From the NCBI GenBank assembly GCA_027486405.1, contig JAIXPD010000015.1, forward strand, positions 1 through 64,000: DNA of 64,000 bases, in the 5' to 3' direction. The stretch's first letter is position 1, and each line of letters starts with the position of its first letter. The position numbers and the translations under genes are program-made. The notes below the pieces were generated by a model that made no database searches, was not told where the DNA came from, and saw nothing but the letters and a program-made list of their open reading frames with translations. The DNA is from Azospirillum sp. (GTDB taxonomy: Bacteria; Pseudomonadota; Alphaproteobacteria; Azospirillales; Azospirillaceae). This document shows, in pieces, positions 37,633 to 50,207 of the stretch.

Positions 37633-37854
37633 ATGTCCACGCGCGCCGCCACCGGGGAGCCGCAGCGGCTCTACGAAGCGATCCTGCACCTGCGCAAGCT
37701 GGGCCACGACGTGCGCCGGGCGGGCCAGGGTCGCCACCACCGCCACCGTCATGTGCTGGACGGGGCGGAGATCAGCGACGCCGCCCTGTTGGAACTCGCG
37801 ATGACGCGGTTCCGCCGGGCCGCACGGGGCGGCGGACGAACCGCCCCGGAGTGA
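37633..37854 (+). CDS. Small unknown protein after pyc
   Basis: A 73-residue basic protein with a His/Arg-rich centre (RRAGQGRHHRHRHVLDG, about 28-45). The ATG at 37633 is preceded by GGGAGGG about 8 bases upstream and lies 15 bp after the pyc stop, so it is very likely translated from the pyc mRNA. A terminator-like stem follows at 37870. The LYEAILHLRKLGHDVRRAG pattern hints at a short helical DNA- or RNA-binding fold, but I recognise no family and assign no function. Confidence 0.65.
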   Translation: MSTRAATGEPQRLYEAILHLRKLGHDVRRAGQGRHHRHRHVLDGAEISDAALLELAMTRFRRAARGGGRTAPE

Positions 37855-37869
37855 CCTTGAGCGAACCGG

Positions 37870-37902
37870 ATCCCGTCGGCGGCACACCGCCGCCGATGGG
37901 AT
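37870..37902. terminator. Terminator between the pyc operon and glpK
   Basis: ATCCCGTCGGCGGC and GCCGCCGATGGGAT pair over 14 positions (one G-T) around loop ACACC. On the plus strand it is followed by TTTCG. It lies between the convergent 73-residue gene and glpK, 16 bp from each, and may serve both strands. Confidence 0.65.
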
Positions 37903-37918
37903 TTCGATGCAGGGGATG

Positions 37919-39409
<1,491 letters not shown>

Positions 39410-39426
39410 GGGTGCTTCCCCCTTTT

Positions 39427-39454
39427 CCCCCTCTCCCCCCCGGGGGGAGAGGGG
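39427..39454. repeat. CCCTCTCCCC-type palindrome before glpK
   Basis: CCCCCTCTCCCCCC is followed directly by its inverse, GGGGGGAGAGGGG, giving a 13-bp perfect stem 18 bp upstream of glpK. It belongs to the same repeat family as the elements at 15272 and 33619. Its closeness to the glpK start could affect ribosome access. Confidence 0.75.
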
Positions 39455-39477
39455 ATTGGTCGATGGTGTCGGACATG

Positions 39478-39509
39478 AAAAACGGGGGCGGCGGCGGGCC
39501 GCCGCCCCC
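39478..39509 (-). terminator. Intrinsic terminator between glpV and glpK
   Basis: On the minus strand GGGGGCGGCGGC, loop CC, and GCCGCCGCCCCC form a 12-bp all-GC stem followed by GTTTTTC. This is a textbook intrinsic terminator about 50 bp after the glpV stop, inside what otherwise looks like one operon. Confidence 0.75.
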
Positions 39510-39560
39510 AGGTTTACCCCCGGCGCAACCAGGAGGGTGAACCGTCAACCGCAACCCGTG

Positions 39561-41348
<1,788 letters not shown>

Positions 41349-41416
41349 GATTCCTCCCAATTGGATCAAATCTTGGTTGACCGAGAGAGCTGTTCTTGAA
41401 GGACCGGTTCGGTTCT

Positions 41417-41695
41417 TCAGCCGAACCGGATGACGAAGGCAGTCCACACCAGGGAAACGCCCAGCGCCCCCCACAGCGCGGCATCGGTCGCCGCCAGCCA
41501 TCCCAGATGGATGAAGGCGCTGCCCAGAAGCCCGATGAACAAACGGTCGCCCCGGGTGGTGCGCATCGGCAGGAAGCCCTTGGCCTCCACCGTCGGCGAC
41601 ACCAGTTCCCACACGGTCATCAGGACCAGCATGGTGGCAATCCCGGTGAAAAAGAGCGCGGTCGGCAGGGTCCACGCCATCCATTGCAAATCCAT
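41417..41695 (-). CDS. glpU: Small membrane protein of the glycerol transporter (DUF2160)
   Basis: A 92-residue protein with two or three membrane segments (about 10-32, 50-66 and 70-88), of the DUF2160 family that is found almost only inside glycerol ABC operons. Its role is unknown; an accessory part of the permease is the natural guess. The ATG at 41695 was chosen because GGGAGG lies about 8 bases upstream. It follows glpQ by 16 bp. Confidence 0.88.
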   Translation of the reverse strand: MDLQWMAWTLPTALFFTGIATMLVLMTVWELVSPTVEAKGFLPMRTTRGDRLFIGLLGSAFIHLGWLAATDAALWGALGVSLVWTAFVIRFG

Positions 41696-41711
41696 GGTCG
41701 CGACCTCCCGA

Positions 41712-42577
41712 TCACACGCGGCCCAGGGCAAAGCCCTTGGCGATGTAGTTGCGGACAAACCAGATCACCAGCGCGCCCGGCAGGATGGTCAGCACCCCCG
41801 CCGCCGCCAACAACCCCCAATCCATGCCCGACGCGCTGACCGTGCGGGTCATCGTCGCGGCGATCGGCTTGGCGTTGACCGAGGTCAGCGTGCGGGCCAG
41901 CAACAGTTCCACCCAGCTGAACATGAAGCAGAAGAAGGCGGTGACACCGATCCCGGCGCGGATCATCGGCATGAACACGGTGGTGAAGAAGCGCGGGAAG
42001 CTGTAACCGTCGATGTAGGCCATCTCGTCGATCTCACGCGGCACGCCGGACATGAAACCTTCCAAAATCCACACCGCCAGCGGCACGTTGAACAGGCAGT
42101 GGGCCAGCGCCACCGCGATGTGCGTGTCGAACAGGCCGACTTCCGAATAGAGTTGGAAGAAGGGCAGCAGGAAGACAGCGGGCGGGGCCATCTTGTTGGT
42201 CAGCAGCCAGAAGAACACATGCTTGTCGCCGATGAAGCGGTAACGGGAGAAGGCGTAGGCGGCGGGCAAGGCCACCAGCAGCGAAATCACCGTGTTCAGC
42301 GTGACGTAATAAATCGAGTTGATGTACCCGCTGTACCAGCTCGGGTCCGTAAAGATGATGGCGTAGTTCCGCAGTGTCGGCGCTTGCGGGAACAAAGTCA
42401 ATCCTGAAAGAATTTCCTCATTCGTCTTAAAGGACATGTTGACCATCCAATAGATGGGCAACATCAGGAAGACGATGTAGGCAATCAGGATGATGGTTCG
42501 GCGCGACACCCGTGACTGAGCCTTGCGGATGTTGGCGGGCGCGGTGAGAGAACCAGGGGCGAGAGCGGCGGCCTTGC

Positions 42578-42581
<4 letters not shown>
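41712..42581 (-). CDS. glpQ: Glycerol ABC transporter permease GlpQ
   Basis: A 289-residue MalG-type permease with six membrane segments and the EAA loop EGFMSGVPREIDEMAYIDGYSFPRFF (about 172-197) that contacts the ATPases. The ATG at 42581 overlaps the glpP stop (ATGA), so the two permeases are made in equal amounts. Forms the channel with GlpP. Confidence 0.93.
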
Positions 42582-43453
<872 letters not shown>

Positions 43454-43465
43454 GGCGTTGGCTCC

Positions 43466-44563
43466 TCAATTCACGAGATAGCTGTCGTGGTAGAGCTTGG
43501 TCCACCGGGTGGGGAAGCGGATGGCGGCGTCGAGCGGGATCTCCTGATCCTCGGACACGCGGGCCTTCAGCGTGTGGCTGCCCATGCGCACGGTCGCCAG
43601 CTTCGACGTGCCGAGATCGTCCACCGCGACCACCTGCACCGGGATCGCGCCAGCGGTCCCGCTGCGGGTCAGCTCGACGAATTCGGGGCGGATGCCCAGC
43701 TCGAACTTGGCACCGACCTTCGGCAGCTCGTGGTTGGGCAGGCCGTTGGCCGAACCCGGGGCGAGCGGGATGGTGATGCCCTCGACGATGGCCTGATCGC
43801 CGCCCAACGTGCAGGGCATCAGGTTGATGCCGGGGCTGCCGATGAAATAGCCGACGAAGGTGTGGCGCGGCGTTTCAAACAGCTCCTGCGGGGTGCCGAG
43901 CTGGACCATCGCCCCTTCGTACATGACCGCGACCTTGTCGGCGAAGGTCAGCGCCTCCACCTGATCGTGGGTCACATAGATCATGGTCAGGCGGTATTCC
44001 TCGTGAATCTGGCGCAGCTTGCGGCGCAGAATCCATTTGGTGTGCGGGTCGATGACGGTCAGCGGCTCGTCGAACAGGATGGCGGCGACGTCGGACCGGA
44101 CCAGACCGCGCCCCATGGAAATCTTCTGCTTGGCGTCCGGCGTCAGGCGCTGGGCGCGCTTTTGCAGATCCGCGCTCAGGTCCAGCGCTTCGGCCACCTG
44201 GCGGACGCGGCGGTCCACATCGGCCTCGGGAACCTTGCGGTTGCGCAGCGGGAAGGCGAGGTTTTCGTAAACGGTCATCGTGTCGTAGATGACCGGGAAC
44301 TGGAAGACCTGGGCGATGTTGCGCTCTTCCGGGGTGCAGCGGGTCACGTCCAACCCATCGAACAGCACGCGCCCTTCGCTGGGAACCAGCAGGCCGGAGA
44401 TGATGTTCAGCAGGGTGGATTTGCCGCAGCCCGACGGGCCGAGCAGCGCGTAGGCCTTGCCGTCCTCCCACTCCTGCGACAGACGGCGCAGGGCGTAATC
44501 GGTCGGCGAGCTGGGCCGGGGGTGATAGGAATGGCCCAGATTGTCGAATTCAATGGTCGCCAT
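43466..44563 (-). CDS. glpT: Glycerol ABC transporter ATP-binding protein GlpT
   Basis: A 365-residue ATPase of the MalK/UgpC class: Walker A GPSGCGKST (about 41-49), a signature region reading LTPDAKQKISMGRGLVRSD instead of LSGGQ, Walker B AAILFDEPLTVID, and a C-terminal TOBE/OB regulatory part (about 240-365). The degenerate signature is notable and contrasts with the canonical LSGGQ in its partner GlpS, so the two sites of the heterodimer are probably not equivalent. Name follows the rhizobial glycerol operon and is unrelated to the E. coli glycerol-3-phosphate antiporter GlpT. Confidence 0.9.
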   Translation of the reverse strand: MATIEFDNLGHSYHPRPSSPTDYALRRLSQEWEDGKAYALLGPSGCGKSTLLNIISGLLVPSEGRVLFDGLDVTRCTPEERNIAQVFQFPVIYDTMTVYENLAFPLRNRKVPEADVDRRVRQVAEALDLSADLQKRAQRLTPDAKQKISMGRGLVRSDVAAILFDEPLTVIDPHTKWILRRKLRQIHEEYRLTMIYVTHDQVEALTFADKVAVMYEGAMVQLGTPQELFETPRHTFVGYFIGSPGINLMPCTLGGDQAIVEGITIPLAPGSANGLPNHELPKVGAKFELGIRPEFVELTRSGTAGAIPVQVVAVDDLGTSKLATVRMGSHTLKARVSEDQEIPLDAAIRFPTRWTKLYHDSYLVN

Positions 44564-44575
44564 GATGTCAGCGCC

Positions 44576-45679
44576 TCACGCGATGTTGCGCAGCATGCCG
44601 CGTCGGCCCTGCGGAGCGGCGACGAGATCGCCCGCCGTGGAGAAGACGAAGATGCGGTCGGGGTCGGCGTAGACCTGGATCTCGGACCCGATGGGGTGGG
44701 TGTGGACACCGTCCTCCCGCGCGATCAGCGTGGTGTTGCCGTGGCGCAGGTGGATGAAGGTTTCCGAACCGCTGATTTCCGACAACTCCACCCGTCCGGT
44801 GATCGGGACCAGCCGTTCGGACCGGCGCAGCACCGTCAAATGGTTGGCGCGGATGCCGACGCGGCAGGGACCGGCGGGCAAATTGCGGTCGTGGGCGGAC
44901 AGCGGCAGGCTGGTCCCGTCGCTCAGCGCCACCCGGTCGTTGGTCAGGATGGCTTCCAGCACGTTCATCGGCGGATCGCTGAACACCGACGCGCATTCCT
45001 CGGTCGCCGGGGCCTGGAACACCGCGTTGGTCGGGCCGGTCTGCAACAGGCGGCCTTCGTGCAGGACCGTCACGGCCCCGCCCAGGATCAGCGCCTCTTG
45101 CGGTTCGGTGGTGGCGTAGACCACGGTGGTCTTGCCGTCGGCGAAGATGTCGCGCAGTTCGGCGCGCAACTCCTCGCGCAGCTTGTAATCCAGATTGACC
45201 AGCGGCTCGTCGAGCAGCAGCAGGCCGGCGTTCTTCACCAGCGCGCGGGCGATGGCGCAGCGCTGCTGCTGGCCGCCCGACAATTCGGCGGGAAGACGGC
45301 CCAGATAGGGGGTGATGCGCAGCATGTCGGCGGTGCGGCGCACCTGCGCGTCGATCTCGGTCGCCGATTTGCCTTGGCGGCGCAGCGGCGAGGCGATGTT
45401 GTCGTACACCGACATCGCCGGGTAGTTGATGAACTGCTGATAGACCATGGCGATGTCGCGCTGGCGAACCGGCGCGCCCGTCACGTCCTTGCCGTTTTCC
45501 AGAACCCGCCCGGTGGTGGGCGCGTCCAGACCGGCCAGCAGCCGCATCAGGGTGGTTTTGCCCGCCAGCGTCCGGCCCAACAGCACGTTGAAGGTGCCGG
45601 GCTGGAGCGCCAGGGACAGGGTGTGAAGATGAAGATCGGCGCCAACCTTTTTGCTGACGCCCTCAAGGGTTACAGTCAC
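44576..45679 (-). CDS. glpS: Glycerol ABC transporter ATP-binding protein GlpS
   Basis: A 367-residue MalK-class ATPase with signature LSGGQQQRCAIARALVK, Walker B LLLLDEPLVNLDYKLRE and a C-terminal TOBE domain. Walker A is unusual: GRTLAGKTT, with Leu-Ala replacing the usual Ser-Gly/Gly-Ala-Gly. So GlpS keeps a good signature but a variant P-loop, the mirror image of GlpT. The ATG overlaps the glpD stop (ATGA). It is the second gene of the operon. Confidence 0.9.
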   Translation of the reverse strand: MTVTLEGVSKKVGADLHLHTLSLALQPGTFNVLLGRTLAGKTTLMRLLAGLDAPTTGRVLENGKDVTGAPVRQRDIAMVYQQFINYPAMSVYDNIASPLRRQGKSATEIDAQVRRTADMLRITPYLGRLPAELSGGQQQRCAIARALVKNAGLLLLDEPLVNLDYKLREELRAELRDIFADGKTTVVYATTEPQEALILGGAVTVLHEGRLLQTGPTNAVFQAPATEECASVFSDPPMNVLEAILTNDRVALSDGTSLPLSAHDRNLPAGPCRVGIRANHLTVLRRSERLVPITGRVELSEISGSETFIHLRHGNTTLIAREDGVHTHPIGSEIQVYADPDRIFVFSTAGDLVAAPQGRRGMLRNIA

Positions 45680-47244
45680 CGGAGTCCTCCCATCGACAGC
45701 CGCCCGCCCGGATTGTCGGCGGCGGCCGCCGCAGCGTGTCGGCGCTGGTCAAACCACGCGCCGATGGCGTCCCGGATCGTCGCGTCCAGGTGCAGCCCAA
45801 GTTTCGAACGACGCCACAGGAAATCCTGGCCGCTGACGGCGAACTCCTCGGTGGCGGCGTGGATCAGTTCCGCTTCATAGACCCCACCGCCGAAATCGCG
45901 GCCCAGATCGGACAGGCTCGTGGCCTTGCCCAGCACCCGGTCCACCCGCGTGCCATAGGCGCGGGCCAGGCGCAGCGCGGTGTCTGCGGGCAGCCAGGGG
46001 CGGCGACGGCGCAGATCGGTCAGGAAGCCGTTGAAATCGGCGTTGGCGATGTCGCCGCCGGGCAGCGCAAAATCGGCGGTCCAGCAACCGCCCTTGCGCC
46101 CCAGCGCGGCGAGCAGCTTGTCGGTCGCCTCTTCGGCCAGACGGCGGAAGGTGGTGATCTTGCCGCCGAAGATCGACAGCATCGGCGCTTGCCCGGCGGG
46201 CGTGTCCATCTCCAGCACATAATCGCGGGTGACGGCCGACGCGTTGCCGCTGGCGTCGTCGAACAGCGGGCGCACGCCGCTGTAGCTCCACACCACATCG
46301 CTTTCGGTCACGGGGCGTTTGAAGTAACGCGACACCGCCCGGCACATGTAGGTGATTTCATCGTCGCCGATGGCGACCGCGCCGGGATCGCCCGTGTAAT
46401 CCTGGTCGGTGGTGCCGATCAGGGTGAATTTGCCCTCATACGGGATGGCGAAGACGATGCGGCGGTCGTCGTTCTGGAAGATGTAGGCGTGATCGCCCTC
46501 GTACATCTTCGGAACCACGATGTGGCTGCCCTTCACCAGACGCACCGATTTGTCCACCGTGGCCCCGGTGCGGCGGCTGATGACGTCGCGCACCCACGGA
46601 CCGGCGGCGTTCACCAGCGCGCGGGCGCGCACGGTGCGGGTTTCGCCGCTGTCGGTGTTGACCAGCGTGGCGACCCATTCGCCGTTCAGGCGCTGGGCCT
46701 TGTCGCAGCGGGTGCGGGTCAGGATCTCCGCCCCGCGTTCGCGCGCGTCGATGGCGTTCAGCACCACCAGACGGCTGTCCTGCACCCAGCAATCCGAATA
46801 TTCGAACGCCTTGGTGAAGTCACCGGTCAGCGGCTTGCCCGCCGGGCTGCTGGTCAGATCGACGCCGTTCGATCCCGGCAGCAGCTTGCGTTTTCCCAAA
46901 TGATCGTAAAGGAACAAACCGATGCGCACCATCCAGGCCGGGCGCATGCTGCTGTCGTGGGGCAGGATAAAGCGCAACGGCCAAATGATGTGCGGGGCGG
47001 CGCGCAACAGCACCTCGCGCTCCTGCAACGCTTCGCGCACCAGACGGAATTCGTAATATTCAAGATAGCGGAGGCCGCCATGGATCAGCTTCGTGCTGGC
47101 CGACGAGGTGGCGCCCGCAAGGTCGCCCTGTTCGCACAGCACCACCGACAGGCCCCGCCCAATCGCGTCGCGGGCGATGCCCGCGCCGTTCACGCCGCCG
47201 CCGACGATCAGCAGATCCACCGCATCGCTGGACGCGTTCGTCAT
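45676..47244 (-). CDS. glpD: Glycerol-3-phosphate dehydrogenase (FAD, aerobic type)
   Basis: A 522-residue membrane-associated flavoenzyme oxidising glycerol-3-phosphate to dihydroxyacetone phosphate and reducing ubiquinone. The N-terminus has the dinucleotide fold DLLIVGGGVNGAGIARDAIGRG (about 10-31) followed by STKLIHGGLRYLEYYEFRLV (the FAD/substrate signature). A C-terminal accessory domain is present (about 390-520). The ATG at 47244 has GAGAGGAACG just upstream. First gene of the operon; GlpR-like half-sites and palindromes lie upstream. Confidence 0.96.
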   Translation of the reverse strand: MTNASSDAVDLLIVGGGVNGAGIARDAIGRGLSVVLCEQGDLAGATSSASTKLIHGGLRYLEYYEFRLVREALQEREVLLRAAPHIIWPLRFILPHDSSMRPAWMVRIGLFLYDHLGKRKLLPGSNGVDLTSSPAGKPLTGDFTKAFEYSDCWVQDSRLVVLNAIDARERGAEILTRTRCDKAQRLNGEWVATLVNTDSGETRTVRARALVNAAGPWVRDVISRRTGATVDKSVRLVKGSHIVVPKMYEGDHAYIFQNDDRRIVFAIPYEGKFTLIGTTDQDYTGDPGAVAIGDDEITYMCRAVSRYFKRPVTESDVVWSYSGVRPLFDDASGNASAVTRDYVLEMDTPAGQAPMLSIFGGKITTFRRLAEEATDKLLAALGRKGGCWTADFALPGGDIANADFNGFLTDLRRRRPWLPADTALRLARAYGTRVDRVLGKATSLSDLGRDFGGGVYEAELIHAATEEFAVSGQDFLWRRSKLGLHLDATIRDAIGAWFDQRRHAAAAAADNPGGRLSMGGLR

Positions 47245-47502
47245 CGTTCCTCTCCGTGTCGCGCCGCCCCGTCCCGGGGTCGGCTGCTTTCGTTTTGGAA
47301 CATACAATGTTCGTTAGCGCGTGAAAAGGAAAATGTTGGTTGAACGGACCATATTTCGACGCTACGCCCCTTTGATCCGTTTGCCTATCGAAAACAACGA
47401 ACACCACAGCCGACCGGGCGTTTTCCGAACCGCCCCGCGCACGCCTGCGGCCATGGTCAACCCAACCCGCATAGATCATTGGTGTGCAATGAATCTGTCA
47501 CA
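47245..47502. other. glpD promoter region
   Basis: Part of the 321-bp gap between glpD and the chemoreceptor gene. No gene is seen. Near the glpD side are the GAACAT-ACA-ATGTTC palindrome and a GlpR-like ATGTTCGTTA half-site. A further ATCGAAAACAACGAAC stretch lies near 47388. The terminator of the chemoreceptor gene lies at the other end. Confidence 0.55.
47298..47316. promoter_or_regulatory. Candidate GlpR operator at glpD
   Basis: GAACATACAATGTTC (47298-47312) is a perfect palindrome with 6-bp arms. It overlaps ATGTTCGTTA (47307-47316), identical to one half of the E. coli GlpR consensus (ATGTTCGWTA). It is 54 bp upstream of the glpD ATG. GlpR is encoded 3 kb away in the opposite direction. 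Confidence 0.55.
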
Positions 47503-47541
47503 AAAACGCCCCGTCCTCGTTGGGCGAGGACGGGGCGTTTT
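47503..47541. terminator. Bidirectional terminator downstream of the chemoreceptor gene
   Basis: AAAACGCCCCGTCCTCG (47503-47519) pairs perfectly with its inverse at 47525-47541 around the 5-base loop TTGGG. Read on the minus strand, it ends in GCGTTTTTG, 25 bp after the chemoreceptor stop. It insulates the glpD promoter from the receptor transcript. Confidence 0.9.
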
Positions 47542-47565
47542 GACTGCGGGGCCATTCGGGCGCGA

Positions 47566-49743
47566 TCAGGCGGCGCGGATGCGCGTCAACAGATGGTCAA
47601 CATCCGCCGACAGGTCGCTGGATTGTTTCGAAAGCGCGCGTGTTGCGTTCAGAACCTTGTTGGCGGCGCTTCCGGTCTGATTCACCGCCTCGCCCACCAC
47701 CGCCACGGTTTCGGAAATGCTCTGCACCGCGCCCGACGCGTGGTTGATGCTGCGCGCGATTTCGTTGGTGGCGGCCACCTGCTCCTCCACCGCGCTGGCG
47801 ACGATGGCGGTGATCTCGTCGATCTTGCCGATGGTGCGGCCGATGACGTCGATGGCCGACACCGCGCCTTGCGTGGTGGTGCGCACCGACGCCACCTGTT
47901 GGGCGATGTCCTCCGTCGCCTTGGCGGTCTGGCTGGCGAGGTTGCGCACCTCTTCGGCGACCACGGCGAAACCGCGTCCCGCCTCCCCGGCGCGGGCCGC
48001 CTCGATGGTGGCGTTCAGCGCCAGAAGGTTGGTTTGCCCGGCGATCGCGTTGATCATGCCAACGACATCGCCGATCTTCTGCGCCGCCGTGGCCAGCGCG
48101 TTCATCAGCTCGCTGGTGTGGCGGGCCTCATCGACCGCGTTGCGGGCGATCTGGCTGCTGTCGCTGACCTGCCGGGTGATTTCGGCGATGGAGGCCGACA
48201 GTTCGGTCGCGGTGGAGGCCACCGTCTGCACGTTCAGCGCGGTTTCGGCCACGGCCTGCCGGACCGCCGCCATCTGCTCGCTGGTCCGTTCAGCGGTGGT
48301 GGTCATGCTTTCCGAGGCGCTGCGCATGTCGGCGGAGGTGCTGGCGATGGTCGCCGTCGCCCCCTTCACGCTGGCCTCGATGCTGGAGGTGATGGCGGTG
48401 ACGGTGCGGGCGCGCTCCTCCTCCGCCTGCTTCTGGATGGTTTCCTGGCGGGCGTGCAAATCCTGGATTTCCAGACCCTTGGCGCGGAACACACCGACGG
48501 TGTGGGCCATGTCGGCGATCTCGTCGCTTCCCCCCACCGCCGCATCGACGCTGAGGTCGCCATCCGCCACCGCGCGCATCGCCGCGATCACCCGCAGCAG
48601 GCGTTGGGTCAACCGGTTGCGCACGTAGAACCAGGCGATCAGGACCGAGGACAGCAGCACCAGCGCCGTGGTGGCGCTCTGCACCGCCACGGCGTGGCTG
48701 ACGCTGTCCTCCGACGCCGCCACATCCTCGTCCACCCGGCCCTGCTGGCTGGCGACGACGCGGTCGATGGTCTGGCTCAGCTCCGTGGCGCTGTTGAGCG
48801 TTTCGGTCAGCGCGCCGTCGATCGCCGTCATCACGCTGGATTGATCGTTGCGGATGCGGAACACGCTGGTCGCCCCGCTGCCGAACACCGCCAGGCCGTC
48901 GCGCGCCTTGACCAGTGCGGGGCGGTCCTGATTGTCCTTCGGCACGCTGTCGATGGCGTTGTTCACGCGCAGCAGCGCCCAATCATATTTGGACCGGATG
49001 CTGTTCAGCGACGGGCCGCTGGGCACGCTCGACGCGGCGGCGATCATGCCATAGGCCAGGTTGCCGTTGGCCTGGACGCTCATCATCGCGGTGATGATCG
49101 GCAGTTCCTCCCCCGCAAGCCGTTTGGCCAGCGTGGCGACGGAGTCCCCACCCTGGGCGCTGGCCAGATCGGTGACGACGTTTTTGACCGACAGGGTGGA
49201 CACCTCCAGCAGCGGCGCGATCAGGTCGGTGAAATCCTCGTGCGACATGACCGCGTCGGCCACCAGATCGCTCAACTTCTTCTCGATGGCCAGCCGGTCG
49301 CCGGTCAGCTTGCCCAGCTTTTCGATGTTGGCGGTCATGCGCTGTTCCAACCCGGCCACGGCGGTCAAATCCGCCGAGGCCCCAGGCCCGGCGGCGTCGC
49401 GCAAGGCGGTGATTCGCTCCTTCAAGCCGGACAGGCGTTGCGTCAGCGCGCCCAGGCGTTCGCTCAACTCCTCCGGCGTGGCGGCGTTGGCGACCGATGG
49501 GGCGTTTGCCGCGATGGCCGTGCTTTCCTTGGCCAGCGACAGCGACTGCACGATGGACGGCACACCGTGACGGCCAAGCTGGGCCATCGATTCGCCAAGC
49601 ACACCGAACGACCACCACGCCATGGCGCTGGCAAAGGCCGCCAGCGCCGCGACACCACCAAAGGCCAGGAACAGGCGGCCCTGAATGCCCATGCGCAGCC
49701 CGCGCGGGGCGATGGGATGCGGGGTGGCGGACGCGGCGGTCAT
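47566..49743 (-). CDS. Transmembrane methyl-accepting chemotaxis protein with a long helical sensor
   Basis: A 725-residue chemoreceptor. Membrane segments are at about 22-45 and 345-365, bounding a large, mostly helical periplasmic domain (about 300 residues) that resembles the TorS/helical-bimodular sensors. A HAMP domain follows (about 365-420), then the signalling coiled coil with the hairpin tip [29 protein letters not shown] (about 590-620). GGGAGAG precedes the ATG at 49743. It sits between glpD and the divergent glpR, so a glycerol or related attractant is an attractive but unproven ligand. The gene has its own terminator. Confidence 0.93.
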   Translation of the reverse strand: MTAASATPHPIAPRGLRMGIQGRLFLAFGGVAALAAFASAMAWWSFGVLGESMAQLGRHGVPSIVQSLSLAKESTAIAANAPSVANAATPEELSERLGALTQRLSGLKERITALRDAAGPGASADLTAVAGLEQRMTANIEKLGKLTGDRLAIEKKLSDLVADAVMSHEDFTDLIAPLLEVSTLSVKNVVTDLASAQGGDSVATLAKRLAGEELPIITAMMSVQANGNLAYGMIAAASSVPSGPSLNSIRSKYDWALLRVNNAIDSVPKDNQDRPALVKARDGLAVFGSGATSVFRIRNDQSSVMTAIDGALTETLNSATELSQTIDRVVASQQGRVDEDVAASEDSVSHAVAVQSATTALVLLSSVLIAWFYVRNRLTQRLLRVIAAMRAVADGDLSVDAAVGGSDEIADMAHTVGVFRAKGLEIQDLHARQETIQKQAEEERARTVTAITSSIEASVKGATATIASTSADMRSASESMTTTAERTSEQMAAVRQAVAETALNVQTVASTATELSASIAEITRQVSDSSQIARNAVDEARHTSELMNALATAAQKIGDVVGMINAIAGQTNLLALNATIEAARAGEAGRGFAVVAEEVRNLASQTAKATEDIAQQVASVRTTTQGAVSAIDVIGRTIGKIDEITAIVASAVEEQVAATNEIARSINHASGAVQSISETVAVVGEAVNQTGSAANKVLNATRALSKQSSDLSADVDHLLTRIRAA

Positions 49744-50207
49744 GGTTCTCTCCCTTACGTCAGTCGTCGCGCTTGATTTCGAGCGTTTCGGCCGTGAGTT
49801 GGTTCAGCGTGCAACAGCATCAGCGGTTCGAAGAAGCCGGGGAAAACCCGCATCGGTCGCGCAAAAGGTCATGCCCACACCCCACCGATGGAGGGCGGCT
49901 GGGTTGCCAGGGTGAATCGCCGGATCGCTGTGTTTCGATTTTGTCATACCATGCGCGTTTGCTTTCGTAAAGCAACATGCTTGTGTTGCGAACAACTTTG
50001 CGGATACGGTTTGCCCACGTCCGGTTCCGTGATCGGCGGGGGCGCGAAACAACACGCGGCGATGGTCGGCTGTTCGCTTTGACCGCTTTCGCGCGTTTCG
50101 CCGCCTGAGCCGCAAGACGCGTTGATGTCGGCGCGTTGATGCCGGCGCGTTGATGCCTTTTCCTGTTTCGTCTTTGTGCCCGTTTTCGTCTTTGGGAGAG
50201 TGGTTGG
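49744..50207. other. Divergent region between the chemoreceptor and glpR
   Basis: A 464-bp gap without a gene. It contains the overlapping palindromes at 49959-49989 in an AT-richer stretch and otherwise GC-rich leader sequence on both sides. Promoters for both genes must lie here, but I cannot pinpoint -35/-10 boxes with confidence. Confidence 0.5.
49959..49989. promoter_or_regulatory. Paired palindromes upstream of glpR
   Basis: TTGCTTTCGTAAAGCAA (49959-49975) is a perfect palindrome with 7-bp arms around CGT. It overlaps GCAACA-TGCTTG-TGTTGC (49972-49989), a second palindrome with 6-bp arms. Their overlap suggests cooperative binding of a dimeric regulator, plausibly GlpR acting on its own gene and on the chemoreceptor gene. 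Confidence 0.5.
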
